Shown here: positions 45,548 through 54,279 of the stretch, piece by piece | How the letters are laid out: every line of letters starts with the position of its first letter | How positions within the stretch are numbered: position 1 is the first letter of the stretch | DNA from: Pseudomonas neuropathica | GTDB taxonomy: Bacteria > Pseudomonadota > Gammaproteobacteria > Pseudomonadales > Pseudomonadaceae | Length of the DNA: 64,000 nucleotides | Direction: 5' to 3' | Assembly (NCBI RefSeq): GCF_015461835.1 | Contig: NZ_JACOPX010000006.1 | Coordinates: forward strand, 186,001-250,000 | Position numbers and translations under genes: made by a program | Notes under the pieces: model-generated | The model's database searches: none | Told to the model about the DNA's origin: nothing | What the model saw: the letters and a program-made list of their open reading frames with translations, nothing else

Positions 45548-46639
45548 ATGACTGCCCGTTTTCAGAACCCCGTCGACACCCGTTTCGGCTGGGGCAGCCT
45601 GCAAGACCTTGCCGCCATCACCGAGCAGCAGCGCGTCGCCCTCGTGACCTTCCCTGAAGCCCGAGGGCTGGGCTTGGTGGACCGTTTGCAACGCTTGCTC
45701 GGCGAGCGTCTGATCTACATTGTCGAAGACGTCCAGCCCAACCCCGACGTCGCCCATCTGCGCAGCACTTACGAGCATTTCTGGCAGCACGCCGGCGACT
45801 GTGACGTGGTCCTCGCCGTGGGTGGTGGCAGCGCCATCGATACCGCCAAGGCGTTGATCGTCGGCACCGAATCCGGCCGTTTCGATGAGCTGTTGAGCCT
45901 GCTGTCCAGCGGCAAACCGTTCACCCCGGTCCGTTGCAAACAACTGATCGCCGCACCAACCACCGCCGGCACCGGCAGCGAAGTCACGCCGTGGGCGACG
46001 ATCTGGGACAGCGCCAGCCAGAAGAAATATTCGCTGCACCTGGACTGCACCTGGCCACGGGTGGCGATCATTGACCCGCAACTGATGCTCACCGTGCCCG
46101 CCAGCGTCACCGTGTCCACCGGGCTCGATGCGCTGTCCCATGCGTTGGAGGCGATCTGGAACGTGAATGCCAACCCGGTCTCGGACACCTTCGCGATTTC
46201 CGCGATCGAGGACATTCTCGAATGCCTGCCGCGTTTGCACAAAGATCTGTCGAGCCAAGAGTTGCGCACGCGCATGGCACTGGCTGCGCTGAAGGCCGGG
46301 CTGGCGTTTTCCAACACCAAAACCGCGCTGGCGCACTCGATTTCCTATGAGATGACCTTGCGCCACGGCCTGCCCCACGGCATCGCCTGCTCCTTCACCT
46401 TGCCGCTGGTTTTGGGTTTGGCCTGGGGCCAGGACGCCACTCGTGACCGTACCTTGCAACGGGTGTTTGGCGCGGACCTGGGCAAAGCCCAGCAGCAGTT
46501 GCGCGAGTTCCTGCACAGCCTCGGGGTGAAGACCGAATTCGCCGATTACGGCGTCTCGGCCAAGGATGCCGAAGCCATCATCCACCTCGCGATGCAGGGC
46601 GCGCGCGGTAAGAACTTCATTGGCTCACAAGCCGCCTGA
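45548..46639 (+). CDS. Iron-containing alcohol dehydrogenase (phosphonoacetaldehyde reductase-like)
   Basis: 363 residues from the ATG at 45548, with AAGAAGGATCC upstream. The group III ADH fold shows NAD-binding VVLAVGGGSAIDTAKAL and APTTAGTGSEVTPWA, and metal ligands in GLDALSHALE and the AHSISYEMTLRHGLPHGIAC segment (His/Asp set). Located between phnCDE and phnX, its expected substrate is 2-hydroxyethylphosphonate/phosphonoacetaldehyde, feeding PhnX in the oxidative direction. This is inferred from context; the reverse reaction is known for related enzymes in phosphonate antibiotic pathways. Confidence 0.82.
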   Translation: MTARFQNPVDTRFGWGSLQDLAAITEQQRVALVTFPEARGLGLVDRLQRLLGERLIYIVEDVQPNPDVAHLRSTYEHFWQHAGDCDVVLAVGGGSAIDTAKALIVGTESGRFDELLSLLSSGKPFTPVRCKQLIAAPTTAGTGSEVTPWATIWDSASQKKYSLHLDCTWPRVAIIDPQLMLTVPASVTVSTGLDALSHALEAIWNVNANPVSDTFAISAIEDILECLPRLHKDLSSQELRTRMALAALKAGLAFSNTKTALAHSISYEMTLRHGLPHGIACSFTLPLVLGLAWGQDATRDRTLQRVFGADLGKAQQQLREFLHSLGVKTEFADYGVSAKDAEAIIHLAMQGARGKNFIGSQAA

Positions 46640-46768
46640 CGCCTGATAAAACCCGAGTAACCCAAGCACCGCCAGCGGCATGCAGCCGCGGTGATTTCCT
46701 GCCGCACCGAAAAAGAGTGCACCCGCCGACGACACCCGGCGGGAACCGACAACAATAAGGAAAAGATC

Positions 46769-48064
46769 ATGAATCGTGCCGAAACAATGCCTGGTCTCGC
46801 CGTCCGTTCTGCCTCGTTCCGGGTCGCCCAGTGGCGCATGCTGCTGGCGGCGATGTTCTGTTACCTGTTTTTCTACACCGGGCGGCAGACCTTCGGTTTT
46901 GCCATCCCGGGGATTCAGGCCGAGTTCGGCCTGAGCAAGGAAACCCTCGGTTGGGCCTCTGCGGCGATGCTCTGGGCCTACGCCATTGGCCAGGCCATCA
47001 ACGGCAACCTCGCCGACAAGTTCGGTGGCCGGCGCATCATGACCCTCGGTGCGGTGTTGTCCTGCGGTGCCAACTGGGTGACCAGTTTTGCCGGTGGTTT
47101 CACCAGCCTGATTCTGCCGTGGGGCGTCAACGGCTACTTTCAGGCCTTGGGCTGGGCGCCGGGCGGTCGGCTGATTGCCAATTGGTGGGCGGCGGGTGAG
47201 CGCGGCAAGGTTTACGGTTTCTACACTTTCGCCGCCGGTTGCGCGTCGATTCTGTCGTACGTCACCTCTATCGTTGTGCTCGAAGTGCTGCAACTGGAAT
47301 GGCGCTGGATCTTCCGTTTGCCGGTGCTGCTGATGCTCGCCGGCGGGATTATTTTCTATCTGGTGGCCCGCGAACGCCCGCAGGATCTGGGCTTCGAACC
47401 GGTGGGCGACACCGGTGTGGCCAACGCTGACGACAAACATCAGGAAGCCGCGCAGGGCGAAGTCGAGTCCTCGGCCCAACGCTACAAAGCCGTGCTGAAG
47501 AATCCTCGTTTGCTGATCGCCGCGCTGTCACTGGGCTTTCAGAACGCGGCGCGCTACGGCTTGATCGTCTGGGTGCCGGTGCACTTTCTCGGCGCTGACT
47601 GGAAAAGTGGTGACGGCATGATCGATCCGAAATGGATCACCGTCGCCCTCCCCGTCGGCATGGCGGTGGGTGCGTTGAGCAACGGCTGGGTATCGGACAA
47701 GTTGTTCGGCTCCAAGCGCTATCTGGCGATCATGCTTTATATGTTCCTCGGCGCCGCCACCAGCCTGTGGATGTGGAGCCTGCCGCCGCACAGCGTCATC
47801 GGCCTGGTCGCGTTGTTCCTTTGCGGCTTCTTCGTCTACGGCCCGGCCTCGAGTTTCTGGGCGCTGTGCCCGGATCTGGTCGGGGCCAAACGCGCCGGTA
47901 CGGCGACCGGGATCATGAACTTTTCCTCCTACCTGTTCGCCGGCCTGGCCGAGCCACTGATCGGGCGTCTGCTTGACACCACGGCAAATACGTCTCTGAT
48001 CTTCATAGTGGTCACCAGCGCCTGCCTGTGCAGCGCGGCTGTGGCATTGTTCATTCGACGCTGA
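46769..48064 (+). CDS. MFS transporter, organophosphate:phosphate antiporter (GlpT/UhpT)-like
   Basis: 431 residues from the ATG at 46769, with AAGGAAAAG upstream. About 12 helices. OPA-like features are YLFFYTGRQTFGFAIPGIQA, DKFGGRRIMTLGAVLSCGAN, YFQALGWAPGGRLIANWWAA and GFFVYGPASSFWALCPDLVG. OPA carriers move phosphorylated or phosphonate-like organic anions. It may be a second phosphonate importer or may export the C2 product; the sequence does not decide. Confidence 0.83.
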   Translation: MNRAETMPGLAVRSASFRVAQWRMLLAAMFCYLFFYTGRQTFGFAIPGIQAEFGLSKETLGWASAAMLWAYAIGQAINGNLADKFGGRRIMTLGAVLSCGANWVTSFAGGFTSLILPWGVNGYFQALGWAPGGRLIANWWAAGERGKVYGFYTFAAGCASILSYVTSIVVLEVLQLEWRWIFRLPVLLMLAGGIIFYLVARERPQDLGFEPVGDTGVANADDKHQEAAQGEVESSAQRYKAVLKNPRLLIAALSLGFQNAARYGLIVWVPVHFLGADWKSGDGMIDPKWITVALPVGMAVGALSNGWVSDKLFGSKRYLAIMLYMFLGAATSLWMWSLPPHSVIGLVALFLCGFFVYGPASSFWALCPDLVGAKRAGTATGIMNFSSYLFAGLAEPLIGRLLDTTANTSLIFIVVTSACLCSAAVALFIRR

Positions 48065-48074
48065 TGGGGCTTGC

Positions 48075-48944
48075 ATGTACCAGTATCACAAGTGGTTGCG
48101 TTCGTTTCATGCGGTGGCCAAGACCGGCAGTTTTACCCTTGCTGCCGAGTTTCTCAGCGTCGGTCAGCCGACCGTCAGCGAGCAGGTCAACGCGCTGGAA
48201 AACACCTTCTCGGTGGAGCTGTTCCACCGACGCGGACGCTACATCGAAATGAGCGCCGCCGGGCACAAACTCTACGCCATCACCCAAGGCCTGTTCGGTC
48301 AGGAGGATGAAGCCGTGCAGCTGTTGCAGAGCTTCAAGCAGCGCAAGACCGGCATGTTGCGCCTCGGCGCGGTGTCGCCGCCGATTGCGATGAACCTGAC
48401 CTATGAGCTGATGCAGCGACATCCGGACATTGAACTGGAAACCTCGTTTTCCTCGGAAAAGGACACCCTGGCGCGGTTGTTCAACTTTGATATCGACGTG
48501 GCGATTCTGGCTTTGTCGGAATTCGATGAGCGCTTCCACACGCGGTTGTATCACCGCTATCCGATCATCGCCGTGGTCCGCGATGACCATCCCTGGGCCG
48601 GTCAGTCGCAGGTTCACATCAGCGAAATCAGCGGCGAAAAATGGGTGATGCGCGAATCCAGCGCGCGCACCCGGCAACTGGTGGAAGAAAGCTGCAAGCG
48701 CCTCAATATCGATCTCAATTGCGTCATGCAACTCAACAGCCGCGAAGCCATCGTCCACGCGATCGTCAAAGGCATCGGCATCGGTTTTGTCTCGGCCGTC
48801 GAGTACGCCGAAACCCCGGGCACCAAGCCGATCACCTTTGTCGATCACCCGTTTTTCATCGAATACCACCTGTGCTGCCTCGGCATCCGCCGGAACCGGC
48901 CAGTGATTGCCGAACTGTTTGATGCGAATCCACCGCTGACCTGA
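48075..48944 (+). CDS. LysR-family regulator, second in the phosphonate island
   Basis: 289 residues. HTH region MYQYHKWLRSFHAVAKTGSF, TLAAEFLSVGQPTVSEQVNA, FHRRGRYIEMSAAG; effector domain from ~residue 92 (LRLGAVSPPIAMNLTYELMQ). It is in the same orientation and only 10 bp after the MFS gene, so probably cotranscribed. It is similar in layout to the divergent regulator at 41996, so the island has two related regulators. Confidence 0.86.
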   Translation: MYQYHKWLRSFHAVAKTGSFTLAAEFLSVGQPTVSEQVNALENTFSVELFHRRGRYIEMSAAGHKLYAITQGLFGQEDEAVQLLQSFKQRKTGMLRLGAVSPPIAMNLTYELMQRHPDIELETSFSSEKDTLARLFNFDIDVAILALSEFDERFHTRLYHRYPIIAVVRDDHPWAGQSQVHISEISGEKWVMRESSARTRQLVEESCKRLNIDLNCVMQLNSREAIVHAIVKGIGIGFVSAVEYAETPGTKPITFVDHPFFIEYHLCCLGIRRNRPVIAELFDANPPLT

Positions 48945-49018
48945 TCAGCACTGACCCTTGAACCGCCTACCTCATTGCCGAGGGACGGCCCACGCTTACC
49001 TGAAAACGGAGATTGACC

Positions 49019-49846
49019 ATGCAGTACCAACAACCGACTCACCTGCAAGCCGCGATCCTCGACTGGGCCGGCACCGTTGTCGATTTCGGCTCGTTTGCGC
49101 CAACGCAAATCTTCGTCGAAGCCTTTGCCGAGTTCGGCGTCGCGGTATCGCTTGAAGAAGCGCGCGGGCCGATGGGCATGGGCAAGTGGGATCACATCCG
49201 CACCCTGTGCAACCTGCCGCAGATTGCCGAGCGTTACCGCGCGGCGTTTGATCGCTTGCCGAGTGACGACGATGTAACGGCAATCTACGAGCGTTTCATG
49301 CCGCTGCAGATCGAAAAAATCGCCCTGCACTCGGCGCTGATTCCGGGCGCGCTCGAAGCCATTGCAGCATTGCGCGACAAGGGGTTGAAAATCGGTTCGT
49401 GCTCGGGTTATCCGGCGGTGGTGATGGCCAAGGTCGTCGAACTGGCGCGGGAAAATGGCTACGTCGCTGATCATGTCGTCGCCACCGATGAAGTGCCCAA
49501 TGGCCGGCCGTATCCGGCGCAGGCGTTGGCCAACGTGATTGCCCTGGGCATCGATGACGTGGCCGCCTGCGTCAAGGTCGACGACACCTGGCCGGGGATT
49601 CTCGAAGGGCGCGCCGCCGGTATGTGGACGGTGGCGTTGACCTGTTCCGGCAACGCACTGGGCCTGACCTATGAGCAATACAAGGCGTTGCCGTCGGATC
49701 GACTGGCGGAAGAACGTGCGCGGATCGGCAAGATGTTCGCGCCTTCACGCCCGCACTACCTGATCGACACCATCGCCGAGCTGCCCGAAGTGATCGAAGA
49801 CATCAATGCGCGCCTGGCCCGGGGCGAAACTCCGCAGTCCTGCTGA
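49019..49846 (+). CDS. phnX: Phosphonoacetaldehyde hydrolase (phosphonatase)
   Basis: 275 residues from the ATG at 49019, preceded by ACGGAGATTG; an in-frame TTG at 49013 is less likely. A HAD-superfamily enzyme that splits phosphonoacetaldehyde into acetaldehyde and phosphate. The nucleophile is D15 in [14 protein letters not shown], and the Schiff-base lysine is K56 in [11 protein letters not shown], the family hallmark. Other motifs are [12 protein letters not shown] and [14 protein letters not shown]. No phnW (2-AEP transaminase) is present in the window. Confidence 0.95.
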   Translation: MQYQQPTHLQAAILDWAGTVVDFGSFAPTQIFVEAFAEFGVAVSLEEARGPMGMGKWDHIRTLCNLPQIAERYRAAFDRLPSDDDVTAIYERFMPLQIEKIALHSALIPGALEAIAALRDKGLKIGSCSGYPAVVMAKVVELARENGYVADHVVATDEVPNGRPYPAQALANVIALGIDDVAACVKVDDTWPGILEGRAAGMWTVALTCSGNALGLTYEQYKALPSDRLAEERARIGKMFAPSRPHYLIDTIAELPEVIEDINARLARGETPQSC

Positions 49847-49851
49847 CACAT

Positions 49852-49953
49852 GATCGTTCCCACGCTCCGCGTGGGAATGCAGCCCGTGACGCTCCGAGTC
49901 ACTGGACGCGGAGCGTCCCTAGAGGCATTCCCACGCAGAGCGTGGGAACGATC
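49852..49953. repeat. Interspersed inverted repeat, GATCGTTCCCACGC type (copy 2)
   Basis: About 102 bp bounded by GATCGTTCCCACGCTCCGCG and its inverse, with internal GGACGCGGAGCGTCC. Same family as 15665-15769. It lies 6 bp after the phnX stop, so it may also act as its 3' hairpin. Confidence 0.8.
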
Positions 49954-49971
49954 AACAGCCAAATCGCAGGC

Positions 49972-49997
49972 AAAAAAAAGCTGCCAAAACTGGCAGC
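49972..49997 (-). terminator. Minus-strand Rho-independent terminator with no annotated gene upstream
   Basis: On the minus strand GCTGCCA, a 4-nt loop and TGGCAGC are followed by eight Ts (49979-49972). The plus strand has no T-run after this hairpin, so it does not serve phnX. The region to its right on the minus strand carries only a PHO-box-like promoter. Confidence 0.8.
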
Positions 49998-50024
49998 AAA
50001 AACTTTAAGAACACGCGATGTATT
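49972..50024 (-). ncRNA. Candidate ~50-nt PhoB-controlled small RNA
   Basis: Predicted from a minus-strand PHO-box-like site (50065-50048), a -10-like TATGCT 11 nt further on (50036-50031) and a strong terminator at 49997-49972. The start at about 50024 is estimated from spacing. A 27-codon hydrophobic reading frame (49952-50035, minus; begins MLRSIHRVF) overlaps, but its ATG lies within the -10 and the terminator is inside it, so an RNA is preferred. No expression evidence. Confidence 0.35.
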
Positions 50025-50047
50025 GACCTCAGCATAGACGCCGGATA

Positions 50048-50065
50048 ATGACAGTGTCGTGACAG
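50048..50065 (-). promoter_or_regulatory. PHO-box-like site facing left
   Basis: The minus strand reads CTGTCACGACACTGTCAT: two CTGTCA repeats with the 11-bp period of the PhoB box (7+4+7). It sits between phosphonatase phnX and ppx. A -10-like TATGCT follows at the usual distance. Confidence 0.6.
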
Positions 50066-50092
50066 TCGCAAATTCATTCAATCGCCCCGCCC

Positions 50093-50110
50093 CCGTCATC
50101 AGGATGTCAT
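50093..50110 (+). promoter_or_regulatory. PHO-box-like site facing ppx
   Basis: CCGTCATCAGGATGTCAT has two 7-mers, each one mismatch from CTGTCAT, with the correct 11-bp period. A -10-like CAGAAT is at 50122-50127. It is 67 bp upstream of the ppx start. Confidence 0.5.
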
Positions 50111-50176
50111 CAAGATCACCGCAGAATCCTCGCAAACCGTCTTGAGCCTCGCGACGGATGCTCTGCAAGGATTCCC

Positions 50177-51112
50177 ATGAAAGACGACGCCTCGCTGTTT
50201 GCCGCCATCGACCTGGGTTCGAATGCCTTTCGCCTGATGATCGGCCAGTCGGTGCGCAGCCGCAAAGGCTTGCAGATTCAGGAAGTGAAAACCCTGCGCG
50301 AACCGGTGCGCCTCGCCGAGGGCTTTGACGGTGGTGCGCTGGATGCACTGGCACTGGATCGCGGCTGGCAGGCGTTGGCGCGGTTCGGCAAAAAACTGCG
50401 TGGTTTCGAGGCCGGCCGGGTTCGTGCGGTGGCAACCAGCGCGGTGCGTGAAGCGGACAACGCGCAACTGTTTCTGGCCAGTGCCGAGCGGCATCTGGGC
50501 TTTCCCATCGACGTCATTTGCGGCCATGAAGAGGCGCGGCTGGTCTACGCCGGCGTAACTCACGCCTTGCCCAGCGCCGACGACCTGCGCCTGGTGGTCG
50601 ACATCGGCGGAGGTTCCACCGAGCTGATCCTCGGCCAGGGTTCACAACCCTTGTTAACCGAAAGCATCGCCATCGGCAGCGGCACCTTGAGCACGCGATT
50701 CTTTCGCGGCGGCGATGTGTCCGCCGGCGCACTACAGGAGGCCGAACGCTTCGCCATCCTGCAGTTTGAACACGTCGCCAAGCGCTATCGCGCGCAAGGC
50801 TGGCAGCAGACCATCGGTTCGTCCGGCACCGCGCGCATGCTCGCCAAAGTGCTCAAGACCAATCGCCTCAACGACTTCGGCCAGGACGGCATCACCTACG
50901 GCGGCCTGCTGCGCCTGTCGCTGCTGTTGTTGAAGGTAAACAACGTGCAACAGCTCAAGCTCGCCGGCCTGCAACCACACCGCCAGAGCATTCTGCCCGG
51001 TGGTCTGGTGTTAATGCTGGCGGCATTCAAAGTGTTCGGTATCGCACAAATGCTGCCGTCGGAACCGGGCCTGCGTCTGGGCGTGTTGCACGGTTTGATG
51101 AGCCAGCACTAA
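50177..51112 (+). CDS. ppx: Ppx/GppA-family exopolyphosphatase, short form
   Basis: 311 residues, starting MKDDASLFAAIDLGSNAFRL. The ASKHA-fold motifs are FAAIDLGSNAFRLMI, RAVATSAVREADN, VICGHEEARLVYAG and LVVDIGGGSTELIL. It has only the two catalytic lobes. Classical bacterial Ppx is ~500 residues with extra C-terminal HD-like domains, so this is the short class. It hydrolyses polyphosphate (or pppGpp). Two PHO-box-like sites lie upstream, consistent with phosphate control. Confidence 0.87.
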   Translation: MKDDASLFAAIDLGSNAFRLMIGQSVRSRKGLQIQEVKTLREPVRLAEGFDGGALDALALDRGWQALARFGKKLRGFEAGRVRAVATSAVREADNAQLFLASAERHLGFPIDVICGHEEARLVYAGVTHALPSADDLRLVVDIGGGSTELILGQGSQPLLTESIAIGSGTLSTRFFRGGDVSAGALQEAERFAILQFEHVAKRYRAQGWQQTIGSSGTARMLAKVLKTNRLNDFGQDGITYGGLLRLSLLLLKVNNVQQLKLAGLQPHRQSILPGGLVLMLAAFKVFGIAQMLPSEPGLRLGVLHGLMSQH

Positions 51113-51170
51113 TCCTCGCCGCAACAGATTCGTCTCCCCTTCAGCGGCTTGATCGACTAACATGCCGCCG

Positions 51171-51335
51171 CTGGTTCCCGAACGGGACTAATAGGGAATC
51201 CGAGGTGCTTGCACAGCATTGATCGGAACTGCCCCCGCAACTGTAGGTGCCGAGCCTGCTCCACGACTGCCACTGGATGAACCCGGGAAGGCCGGAGCCA
51301 GGTGATGACGCATCAGTCAGGAGACCTGCCGGCAC
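51171..51335 (+). promoter_or_regulatory. Cobalamin (B12) riboswitch
   Basis: The conserved landmarks appear in order: GGTTCCCGAACGGGACTAAT AGGGAA, CGGAACTGCCCCCGCAACTG (the B12-box core region), GCCACTGG, GGGAAGGCCGG and the 3' CATCAGTCAGGAGACCTGCC. It lies upstream of btuFCD-type genes, 157 bp before the first ATG. The remaining leader (51336-51491) would hold the expression platform; no clear terminator is visible, so translational control is likely. Confidence 0.93.
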
Positions 51336-51491
51336 AGTGACTACTAACCGGCGGGGTGTCCGGGAAGGACATCGTGCCGTGCGCGTCTTCGATTGCTGCC
51401 CGGCCTTGCGCGGCTGCCCTGCCTGCGCTCGATGGTGTGTTTCCAGACCGTACTCTCCCGCTCCCCGTACGGTTCCCCTGGAGACTGCCAC

Positions 51492-52505
51492 ATGCTGCTG
51501 CCCCGCGTTGCCACCCTCATTACCGGCCTGAGCCTTGGCGCCCTGGCGCAGGCGGCACCGACCGTCTATCCGCTGACGGTGGAAAACTGCGGCAGCACCC
51601 TGACCTTCCAGCACGCCCCGACGCGCACCGTGACCATCGGCCAGGCCGGCACGGAAATGCTCTACGCCATGGGCCTGGGCGACAAAGTCGTCGGCACCTC
51701 GTTGTGGTTCAACAATGTGCTGGCCAAGTACAAGGCGCAGAACGACCGGGTTGAGCGCCTGGCCGACAACGAGCCAAGTTTCGAGTCGGTAATCGGCAAG
51801 CGCCCGGAACTGGTCGCCGTGGAACTGGAATGGATGGTTGGCCCGCAAGGTGCGGTGGGCACTCGCGAGCAGTTTCATGAACTGAAGATTCCAACCTATC
51901 TGCTGCCTTCCGATTGCGAAGCCAAGGACAACCTCGTCGGCGCCGATGGCACGCGACTGGCGCCGTTTCGCATCGAGACGATTTACAAAAGCGTGAGCCA
52001 ACTGGCGCAGATCTTCGATGTTCAAGAACGTGGCCAGCAGCTCAACGACGCACTCAAGGCCAGCCTCGCCAAATCGATTGCCACCGCCCAGGGCAAACAG
52101 CTGAAGGACGCCAGCGCGCTGGTCTGGTTCTCCAGCGCACAAATGGACATCGAGCCGTTCGTGGCCGGGCACAAAGGCGTTCCCGACTTCATGCTCAGCG
52201 CCCTCGGCGTGCGCAACGTCGTGCAGTCCGATGAAGAGTGGCCAACGGTCGGCTGGGAAACCATCGCCAAGGCCAATCCGACCTTCCTGGTCATCGCGCG
52301 CATGGATCGTCGACGCTTCCCCGCCGACGACTATGAAAAGAAACTCGCCTTCCTGCGCAGCGATCCGGTGACGCGCAACATGGACGCGGTGAAACACAAC
52401 CGCATCATCATCCTCGACGCCATGGCCCTGCAGGCGAGCCTGCGCATGTTCGAGGGCATCGAACAATTGGCCACGGCCATCAACGGCTATGACCTGTCGC
52501 AATGA
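51492..52505 (+). CDS. btuF: Cobalamin/corrinoid ABC transporter, substrate-binding protein
   Basis: 337 residues from the ATG at 51492 (CTGGAG upstream); the frame continues upstream to 51393. The signal peptide MLLPRVATLITGLSLGALAQ ends AQAA. The body is a class III binding protein (TVTIGQAGTEMLYAMGLGDK, VGTSLWFNNVLAKYK, KRPELVAVELEW). The riboswitch in its leader makes a corrinoid the likely ligand; iron-chelate binding proteins look similar. Confidence 0.85.
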   Translation: MLLPRVATLITGLSLGALAQAAPTVYPLTVENCGSTLTFQHAPTRTVTIGQAGTEMLYAMGLGDKVVGTSLWFNNVLAKYKAQNDRVERLADNEPSFESVIGKRPELVAVELEWMVGPQGAVGTREQFHELKIPTYLLPSDCEAKDNLVGADGTRLAPFRIETIYKSVSQLAQIFDVQERGQQLNDALKASLAKSIATAQGKQLKDASALVWFSSAQMDIEPFVAGHKGVPDFMLSALGVRNVVQSDEEWPTVGWETIAKANPTFLVIARMDRRRFPADDYEKKLAFLRSDPVTRNMDAVKHNRIIILDAMALQASLRMFEGIEQLATAINGYDLSQ

Positions 52506-53518
52506 GTGCCAGCCTGATCCGCACGCTCCTGGCCCTGGCGACCCTGTTGATTGCAGTGGTCGCCGGCGTGGCCATCGGGGAAACCTCGATTGCACCGGAC
52601 GTGGTGTTGCAAGTGCTGGCGAACAAATTGTGGGGCGCCAGGCATGTCCTCGATCCGATCGATGAAGGCATCGTCTGGAACTACCGCCTGACCCGGGCAT
52701 TGGTCGCGGCGGCATGCGGTGCCGGGTTAGCGACCTGCGGAGTGATTTTACAGTCGCTGCTGCGCAATCCGTTGGCCGACCCCTATCTGCTGGGCATTTC
52801 TGCCGGCGCCTCGACCGGGGCGGTGATGGTGGCGTTACTCGGTGTTGGCGCCGGGATCATCTCGTTGTCAGTCGGCGCATTTGCCGGCGCAGTCACGGCG
52901 TTCGTGCTGGTGATTCTGTTGGCGCGGGTCAGCGGCTCGGCCAGCGGTACCGGGCAGATCATTCTCGCGGGGATCGCCGGTTCGCAGCTGTTCAATGCGC
53001 TGACGGCGTTTCTGATCACCCGCTCGGCCAGCTCCGAACAGGCGCGCGGCATCATGTTCTGGCTGCTGGGCAATCTCGGCGGCGTGCGCTGGCCATCGGT
53101 GTGGCTGGCAGTGCCGGTTGCCGTGCTGGGACTGGTTGTGTGCCTGTGGCATCGGCGGGCGCTGGATGCGTTTACCTTTGGTGCGGATTCGGCGGCGTCG
53201 CTCGGCATTCCGGTGCGGCGTGTGCAGATTCTGCTGATTGGTTGTGCGGCGCTGGTGACGGCAGTGATGGTGTCGATTGTCGGTTCGATCGGTTTTGTCG
53301 GTCTGGTCATTCCTCATGCCGCGCGTCTGTTGCTGGGCACCGGTCATGCGCGGTTGCTGCCGGCCAGTGCGTTGGGCGGCGCGGTGTTTCTGATAGCCGC
53401 CGATGTGCTGTCGCGCACACTGATCAAGGGCCAGGTGATTCCGGTCGGGGTGATTACCGCGCTGGTCGGCGCGCCGGTGTTCGCCTTGATTCTGGTCGGC
53501 CGCAGGTCGGCACGATGA
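52502..53518 (+). CDS. btuC: FecCD-family ABC transporter permease (BtuC-like)
   Basis: 338 residues with about ten transmembrane helices. Family motifs: LTRALVAAACGAGLATCGVILQ, NPLADPYLLGISAGASTGAV, ILAGIAGSQLFNALTAFLI and GSIGFVGLVIPHAARLLLG. It overlaps btuF and the ATPase gene by 4 bp each. Confidence 0.9.
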   Translation: MSASLIRTLLALATLLIAVVAGVAIGETSIAPDVVLQVLANKLWGARHVLDPIDEGIVWNYRLTRALVAAACGAGLATCGVILQSLLRNPLADPYLLGISAGASTGAVMVALLGVGAGIISLSVGAFAGAVTAFVLVILLARVSGSASGTGQIILAGIAGSQLFNALTAFLITRSASSEQARGIMFWLLGNLGGVRWPSVWLAVPVAVLGLVVCLWHRRALDAFTFGADSAASLGIPVRRVQILLIGCAALVTAVMVSIVGSIGFVGLVIPHAARLLLGTGHARLLPASALGGAVFLIAADVLSRTLIKGQVIPVGVITALVGAPVFALILVGRRSAR

Positions 53519-54279
53519 ACAGTGTCTTGAGTTGTTCCGGCCTGAGCTTCAGGGTGCGCGGCGCCGAGTTGCTAAACGGCGTCAGCCTTGAGGTTCAGCG
53601 TGGCGAAACCCTCGGCATCGTCGGGCCGAATGGCGCGGGCAAATCCACTCTGTTGAAGTTGCTGGCGGGGCTGCGTGAACCGAGCGCTGGCGAGGTGCTG
53701 CTTGAAGGTCAACGCCTGGGCAGAATGGCCCGGCGCAGCATTGCGCAAAAGCTCGCGGTCGTTGAACAACAGGCCGACACCGACGACGGCATTCGCGTGT
53801 TCGATGCCGTCGCACTCGGGCGCACGCCCTGGCTGTCGGCGCTGCAACCATGGTCGGACGCGGACGACGCCATCGTCCAGCAGGCGCTCACCGACGTTGA
53901 CGCCATGCACCTGCGCACGCGCCTTTGGCGCAGCCTGTCCGGCGGTGAACGGCAGCGGGTGCACATTGCTCGGGCATTGGCGCAGCGGCCGCAAATTCTA
54001 ATGTTGGACGAGCCGGCCAATCACCTCGACATTCAGCATCAACTGAGCATTCTCAACGTGGTGCGGGCATTGCCGGTGACCACGCTGATTGCGCTGCATG
54101 ATCTTAATCAGGCGTTGAAATGTGATCGTCTGGCGGTGCTGGAGCGCGGGCGACTGGTGGCGCTGGGCGAACCGTTGGCGGTGCTGACACCGCAGCGGTT
54201 ACAGGAGACCTTCGGAGTCAGGGCGCATTACCTGACGGACCCGTTTGATGGGGCGCAGATTCTCAGATTTCACTCATGA
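53515..54279 (+). CDS. btuD: ABC transporter ATP-binding protein (BtuD-like)
   Basis: 254 residues. Walker A GPNGAGKSTLLKLLAG, signature LSGGERQRVHIARAL, Walker B ILMLDEPANHLD and switch ALHDLNQAL. The 3' end overlaps the convergent acetyltransferase gene by 17 bp. The three genes form the vitamin importer under the riboswitch. Confidence 0.9.
   Translation: MNSVLSCSGLSFRVRGAELLNGVSLEVQRGETLGIVGPNGAGKSTLLKLLAGLREPSAGEVLLEGQRLGRMARRSIAQKLAVVEQQADTDDGIRVFDAVALGRTPWLSALQPWSDADDAIVQQALTDVDAMHLRTRLWRSLSGGERQRVHIARALAQRPQILMLDEPANHLDIQHQLSILNVVRALPVTTLIALHDLNQALKCDRLAVLERGRLVALGEPLAVLTPQRLQETFGVRAHYLTDPFDGAQILRFHS

Noticed and set aside
49952..50035. A 27-codon hydrophobic minus-strand frame overlapping the candidate small RNA
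   Set aside because: Its ATG falls inside the predicted -10 element and a strong terminator lies within the frame, so translation of the full peptide is unlikely. Noted but not called as a gene.
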